Source: UBA6952 sp045562575 (GTDB taxonomy: Bacteria > Chloroflexota > Dehalococcoidia > Lucifugimonadales > UBA6952). Taken from it: DNA of 64,000 nt. The notes beneath the pieces are model-generated. The model saw only the letters and a list, made by a program, of their open reading frames with translations. It did no database searches and had not been told where the DNA came from. Where the stretch lies: NCBI GenBank assembly GCA_045562575.1, contig JBJKVQ010000018.1, forward strand, positions 1-64,000, in the 5' to 3' direction. The position numbers were made by a program, and so were the translations under genes. This document shows, one piece after another, positions 60,453 through 64,000 of the stretch (positions are counted from its first letter, which is position 1; every line of letters starts with the position of its first letter).

Positions 60453-61228
60453 TGCTAACCAAGAGAATAATCCCTTGCTTAGATGTAAAACTTGGTCGTG
60501 TCGTCAAAGGTGTACAATTCCTTGATCATGTAGATGCTGGTGACCCAGTAGAACTTGCTCGTTATTATAACCAACAAGGTGCAGATGAATTAGTTTTTTA
60601 TGATATTACTGCTTCTTCGGATGATCGAAATATTATGATTGAAGTAGTTTCAAAAACTGCAGAACAAGTTTTTATACCATTAACTGTAGGTGGTGGTATT
60701 CGAACTATTGAAGATGTAAATAAAATGCTTCTTGCTGGTGCAGATAAAGTTTCAATAAATACTGCAGCAGTTCAAAGACCTGAATTTATAGAAGAATCTG
60801 CCAAAGCATTCGGAAGTCAATGTATTGTGGTTGGTATAGATGTTATTCGATCCAATAATGGAAATGGATTTAGTTGGACAGTTAAAACTCATACTGGGAG
60901 AGATGGGGGAAGATCTACTGGTTTGGATGCTGTTGAATGGGTTAAAGAAGTTGTAGAGCTTGGAGCAGGTGAAATAGTACTGAATAGCATAGACTCAGAT
61001 GGAATGTTGTCTGGATACGATATTGATCTGTTACAAGCTGTTTCTAAATATGCAACAATACCAGTTGTGGCTAGTGGCGGTGCTGGAAAGCTCAGCGATT
61101 TTTCAGAAGCAATAGTTCATGGTAATGCTGATGCTGTATTAGCTGCTTCTCTATTTCATTTTAATAAATATTCTATTAAAGAAGTAAAAAATTATTTAGA
61201 CTCAAGAAATATAGCTGTGCGATTTTAA
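60452..61228 (+). CDS. hisF: Imidazole glycerol phosphate synthase, cyclase subunit
   Basis: Cyclase half of IGP synthase; 258 residues, (beta/alpha)8 barrel. RIIPCLDVKLGRVVKGVQF holds the first catalytic Asp (Asp11 equivalent), VGGGIRTIED and the C-terminal VVASGGAGKLSDF the phosphate sites, and LNSIDSDGMLSGYDIDLL the second Asp. Standard length. Translationally coupled to hisA. Confidence 0.96.
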   Translation: MLTKRIIPCLDVKLGRVVKGVQFLDHVDAGDPVELARYYNQQGADELVFYDITASSDDRNIMIEVVSKTAEQVFIPLTVGGGIRTIEDVNKMLLAGADKVSINTAAVQRPEFIEESAKAFGSQCIVVGIDVIRSNNGNGFSWTVKTHTGRDGGRSTGLDAVEWVKEVVELGAGEIVLNSIDSDGMLSGYDIDLLQAVSKYATIPVVASGGAGKLSDFSEAIVHGNADAVLAASLFHFNKYSIKEVKNYLDSRNIAVRF

Positions 61229-61257
61229 ATTTAAATATTTAACAATAGGAAGTAATT

Positions 61258-61959
61258 ATGACAGAAAAAAAAGTATTAATTTTTGACATGTATGAAACTT
61301 TAGTTATAAACACAAATGATTTATGGATCCCAACTTTTAATACAATAGTCAATGAATTAGGTTTGGATATTTCTGGTAAATCACTTTGGGATCTATGGAA
61401 ACCAATAGAAGTAACATTTCGTGAAGAAAGATATGAACCTGGTTACCCTTTCAAATCCTATAGAAAAGCATGGACAGAATGTTTTGAAAAAGTATTTTTA
61501 GAGATACCTGGTATTAGAAAAGGAGCCGCTGATTATGCAGCTGAAATGTGTGTTCAAGGATGGTCAACTAGAAATTCCTACCCTGAATCGACAAAAGTTT
61601 TAGATTATTTAAAAGAACAGGGATTTATAATTGCACTACTATCAAATGCAGATATTGATTCAATTGAAAGTCTAATAAATTTACATAAATTTAATTTCGA
61701 TTTTGTGGCTTGTTCTGAGAAAATTCAATCCTATAAACCAGAGGAATCTGCGTATAATTATGTGTTAGAGAATATGAAAATCTCTCCCGAATCTTGTCTA
61801 TATATTGGAGATTCTCAATATGATGATGTTTTTGGCTCAGGTAGAGTGGGTATGGATAGTGCATGGGTAAATCGTTATAATAATTCACTTAATGCAGATC
61901 TGCCAAAACCAAAATATATAATAAAAAACTTAGAAGATTTGATACAGATACTGTCTTGA
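61258..61959 (+). CDS. HAD-superfamily hydrolase (haloacid dehalogenase-like)
   Basis: A 233-residue HAD protein between hisF and hisIE. Motif I is IFDMYETLV, motif II LLSNAD, motif III lysine in SYKPEESAYNYV, and motif IV YIGDSQYDDVFGSGRVGM. At the position two after the nucleophile Asp it has Tyr (DxYxT), as in L-2-haloacid dehalogenases, where phosphatases usually have Asp. Location in the his operon suggests a histidinol-phosphate phosphatase, but the DxY motif argues against it, so function is left open. The cap domain (residues 15-95) is aromatic-rich. Confidence 0.85.
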   Translation: MTEKKVLIFDMYETLVINTNDLWIPTFNTIVNELGLDISGKSLWDLWKPIEVTFREERYEPGYPFKSYRKAWTECFEKVFLEIPGIRKGAADYAAEMCVQGWSTRNSYPESTKVLDYLKEQGFIIALLSNADIDSIESLINLHKFNFDFVACSEKIQSYKPEESAYNYVLENMKISPESCLYIGDSQYDDVFGSGRVGMDSAWVNRYNNSLNADLPKPKYIIKNLEDLIQILS

Positions 61960-61987
61960 ATTAAATATCATATAAGTTGAGGTTGTT

Positions 61988-62608
61988 ATGAAAATTAAAT
62001 TAGATTCAAATGGATTAATTCCAGTTATATGTCAAGATTCTATTACTCATGCGGTTTTAATGCTCGGTTGGGGGAATATAGAATCAATAAACAAAACTGT
62101 TGAGTCTAATAAAGTGTGGTTTTATAGCCGTAGTAGAAATGAATTATGGCAAAAAGGGGAGACTTCAGGTAATTTCCTTAACCTAGTTTCTTTAACTCAT
62201 GATTGTGATAATGATGTACTTTTAGCTATGGTTAGACCAGATGGACCTACATGCCATACAGGTGAAACCTCATGTTTTCATGGAAGTTTTACAGGCAACA
62301 TTACTGAAATAGAGTATCCCAAAACAAGTAGTAATATCATTGATCAATTATTTTCAACTATTGGCAATAGGAAAAAAGAACTACCAAGTGGTAGTTATAC
62401 AACAAAACTATTTCAAGATGGCACTCCTCGAATAGCACAAAAAGTTGTTGAAGAATCTGGTGAAGTTGCTATAGCAGCTACACTTGCGGATAAAAATGAA
62501 CTTGTTAATGAAACAGCCGATTTGTTATACCATATTCTTGTTTTATTACAAAGTTCTGGTGTGGAATTAAGTAGTGTTTATGATGAGTTAATGTCTAGGA
62601 TGAAGTAA
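61988..62608 (+). CDS. hisI: Bifunctional phosphoribosyl-AMP cyclohydrolase/phosphoribosyl-ATP pyrophosphatase
   Basis: HisIE fusion catalysing the second and third steps of histidine synthesis; 206 residues. N-terminal HisI part shows WFYSRSRNELWQKGETSGN, DCDNDVLLAMVRPDGPTCHTG with the zinc Cys and SCFHGSF; the C-terminal HisE part shows KLFQDGTPRIAQKVVEESGEVAIA and ETADLLYHILVLLQS. Typical length for the fusion. Follows the HAD gene by 28 bases. hisG, hisD, hisC and hisB are not in the window. Confidence 0.95.
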   Translation: MKIKLDSNGLIPVICQDSITHAVLMLGWGNIESINKTVESNKVWFYSRSRNELWQKGETSGNFLNLVSLTHDCDNDVLLAMVRPDGPTCHTGETSCFHGSFTGNITEIEYPKTSSNIIDQLFSTIGNRKKELPSGSYTTKLFQDGTPRIAQKVVEESGEVAIAATLADKNELVNETADLLYHILVLLQSSGVELSSVYDELMSRMK

Positions 62609-62611
62609 CTT

Positions 62612-62824
62612 ATGCATCGATGGGAAAAATACTGGATAGCTTCTGGGATAATTACTCTTATAGGGTTATTTTTAGTGTATTTATATCCATCATTAGCAGA
62701 ACCAGTTGGTATAGTTTTAGTTTGGTTAGTTGGGTTATTGGGTTTATTTACTTTAATCTCATTTATCCTCTTTTTAGCGATTAGATTTAAACAATTAAAA
62801 AAGACAAAAAAGAAAAATGGGTAA
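62612..62824 (+). CDS. Small two-span membrane protein
   Basis: A 70-residue hydrophobic protein three bases after hisIE, overlapping gcvT by eight bases. Two membrane segments (about residues 8-26 and 31-58) are separated by a short loop, and the C-terminus is strongly basic (RFKQLKKTKKKNG). No family recognised. It is tightly embedded between core genes on the same strand, which supports it being real. Confidence 0.75.
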   Translation: MHRWEKYWIASGIITLIGLFLVYLYPSLAEPVGIVLVWLVGLLGLFTLISFILFLAIRFKQLKKTKKKNG

Positions 62825-63893
62825 GCGAACAAATTTATACAATAATTATTTTCAAAACGCAAAGATTGTTGATTTTCATGGTTGGGATCTTCCAATTCAG
62901 TTTAGCGGAATCTTAAATGAGGTTAAATCTGTAAGATCAAATGTGGGAATTTTTGATGTTTCTCATATGGGACGAATTAACTGTAAGGGTGAATTTGTAA
63001 ATGAGTTTTTGGATTACATACTAACTGGAGATTTGGTTAACCTTAAAATAAACCAGGCTTCGTATATGTTTTTGTGCAACGAATACTGTGGAATTATTGA
63101 TGACTTGGTAGCATACAAAATCGATGAAAAAGAAATAATGATAGTTTGTAATGCTAGTAATAAAGATAAAGTAAATGATGCTTTGAATTTATATCGCAAT
63201 ACTAATACTCTTTTTGAAAATATAGTTATTGATGACTTTACAGATAATTCTGGAATGATTGCAGTACAAGGCCCCGTTTCACAAAAGATAATTTCTGAAT
63301 TATTTAATATAGAACAACTAAATATGAAAAGATTCCGATTTTCCCAGATTTCTTTTAATCAAGAGAATGTATTAATTTCTAGAACTGGTTATACGGGAGA
63401 AAATGGATTTGAAATTATTGCTGACACAAAATTGTCTTCTAAATTATGGGATGACTTAATCGGGCTTGGTGCTGTTCCATGCGGACTTGGTTCACGTGAT
63501 GTGTTGCGAATAGAAGCTGGACTATCATTACATGGCAATGACATTTCCTCCGATATAAATCCTAGAGAAGCTCAATTAGAAAGATTTGTTACTAACACTA
63601 AAGAAACCATTTACAAACAAGCGTGGGATAATATCCAAAATACCCCTACAAAAAAAATGTTAATAGGGTTTATAATTAAAGGTAGAGGAATACCAAGAAT
63701 TAACAATTCCATATTTCTTAATGGAGAATCCATTGGTTATGTTACTAGTGGAACATTTTCCCCAACTTTGGATAAATCCATAGGTTTAGGATATGTTAGT
63801 AACAAATTGGACCCAGATATGAATATTGAAGTTGAAATACGTGGTAAAAAATTTGAGGCAGTTGTAATAAAACTACCTTTTCTAAGGAGATAA
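62817..63893 (+). CDS. gcvT: Aminomethyltransferase (glycine cleavage system T protein)
   Basis: T protein of the glycine cleavage system, transferring the aminomethyl group from the H-protein lipoyl arm to tetrahydrofolate; 358 residues. Seen: IVDFHGWDLPIQFSGI, VRSNVGIFDVSHMGRI, GIIDDLVAYKI, ISRTGYTGENGFEII and PCGLGSRDVLRIEAGLSLHG with the folate-binding acid. GTG/ATG start near 62817 overlaps the small membrane gene by eight bases. gcvH follows, confirming the role. Confidence 0.95.
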   Translation: MGKRTNLYNNYFQNAKIVDFHGWDLPIQFSGILNEVKSVRSNVGIFDVSHMGRINCKGEFVNEFLDYILTGDLVNLKINQASYMFLCNEYCGIIDDLVAYKIDEKEIMIVCNASNKDKVNDALNLYRNTNTLFENIVIDDFTDNSGMIAVQGPVSQKIISELFNIEQLNMKRFRFSQISFNQENVLISRTGYTGENGFEIIADTKLSSKLWDDLIGLGAVPCGLGSRDVLRIEAGLSLHGNDISSDINPREAQLERFVTNTKETIYKQAWDNIQNTPTKKMLIGFIIKGRGIPRINNSIFLNGESIGYVTSGTFSPTLDKSIGLGYVSNKLDPDMNIEVEIRGKKFEAVVIKLPFLRR

Positions 63894-63896
63894 TAT

Positions 63897-64000
63897 ATGA
63901 GCCAAAACGAGATAAGATATTCTAAAGAGCATGAATGGGTGAAATCTACAGAAGAAGGGTTAGTTTTTGTTGGGGTGACTCAATTTGCACAGGAACAGAT
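63897..64000 (+). CDS. gcvH: Glycine cleavage system H protein, 5' part (runs off the window)
   Basis: Lipoylated carrier of the glycine cleavage system. Only the first 34 residues are in the window: they include RYSKEHEWVKSTEEG and VGVTQFAQEQI, typical of the GcvH N-terminus; the lipoyl lysine lies beyond the edge. AAGGAGA (63884-63890) precedes the ATG at 63897. Immediately downstream of gcvT (three-base gap). Confidence 0.9.
   Translation, partial: MSQNEIRYSKEHEWVKSTEEGLVFVGVTQFAQEQ

Noticed and set aside
61258..61959. Firm naming of the HAD protein as histidinol-phosphatase
   Set aside because: Operon context suggests it but the DxYxT motif points to the dehalogenase branch, so only the superfamily is called.
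1..64000. CRISPR arrays, insertion sequences, prophage structural genes or an origin of replication
   Set aside because: I saw no regularly spaced repeats, no intact transposase, integrase, capsid or terminase motif, and no dnaA or DnaA-box cluster. The 52-54.5 kb stretch is the only accessory-looking part.

Overview
The window looks like chromosomal DNA from a compact, AT-rich (roughly one third G+C by eye) free-living bacterium. Tight operons, short overlaps, a full F420 route (cofC, cofD, cofE, cofG, cofH as separate genes), an 11-subunit complex I without nuoE/F/G, ClpC, a UbiA/UbiD/UbiX/MenG menaquinone-type cluster and a nickel superoxide dismutase together suggest a marine Chloroflexota lineage of the Dehalococcoidia/SAR202 type. 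This is inference from gene content; low-GC marine actinobacteria are the main alternative, disfavoured because CofG/CofH are not fused and complex I lacks its NADH module.

Layout. 1-1545 (-): a dipeptide-type ABC ATPase cut by the window edge, and a PHP phosphoesterase. 1658-12367 (+): promoter and nuoABCDHIJK-small gene-LMN plus a small hypothetical. 12360-18892 (-): an operon from a CitE-like lyase through folB, an extracytoplasmic thioredoxin-like protein, cofG, cofH, cofD and cofC. 19042-21072 (+): cofE and an aminotransferase. 21108-21265: a solitary 5S rRNA with its own promoter and terminator. 21425-26802 (+): four-domain S1 protein, clpC, radA. 26829-31820 (+): strong promoter, tRNA-Thr, tRNA-Tyr, tRNA-Thr, tuf, rpmG, secE, nusG, rplK, rplA, an L10 leader, rplJ, rplL, then an MFS transporter. 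33241-34308: sodX and sodN, divergent. 34401-42088 (+): Gfo/Idh/MocA protein, recN, pntAA-pntAB-pntB, a tiny membrane protein, gatB, secG. 42090-44640 (-): ispD-ispF-cysS. 44772-46710: flavin reductase, a membrane-anchored protein, an aldo/keto reductase. 46730-52359 (-): UbiD, UbiA, UbiX, MenG, cupin and hydantoinase-B proteins. 52360-54555: the only accessory-looking stretch, with a decayed gene, two unrecognised genes and a perfect inverted repeat. 54556-57103 (+): two hotdog dehydratase-like genes, plsX, fabG. 57100-58404 (-): YgfZ-like and ErpA/IscA-like. 58498-64000 (+): cobalamin adenosyltransferase, hisH-hisA-hisF-HAD-hisIE, a small membrane protein, gcvT and the start of gcvH.

How they fit together. 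The respiratory genes (complex I core, transhydrogenase, quinone tail assembly) and F420 synthesis point to a redox system in which complex I gets electrons from something other than a NuoEFG NADH module. Reduced F420 or ferredoxin are the candidates; the F420 genes lie next to the nuo operon, which makes F420H2 attractive but unproven. The most useful leads are this nuo/F420 neighbourhood, the sodN/sodX pair with a palindrome over its promoter, a dehydratase gene without a canonical start codon, a Gfo/Idh protein lacking its catalytic lysine motif, a recent 105-bp duplication in the S1 tail, and the unknown two-gene element near 53-54 kb. I did not see a clear new defence or mobile system.
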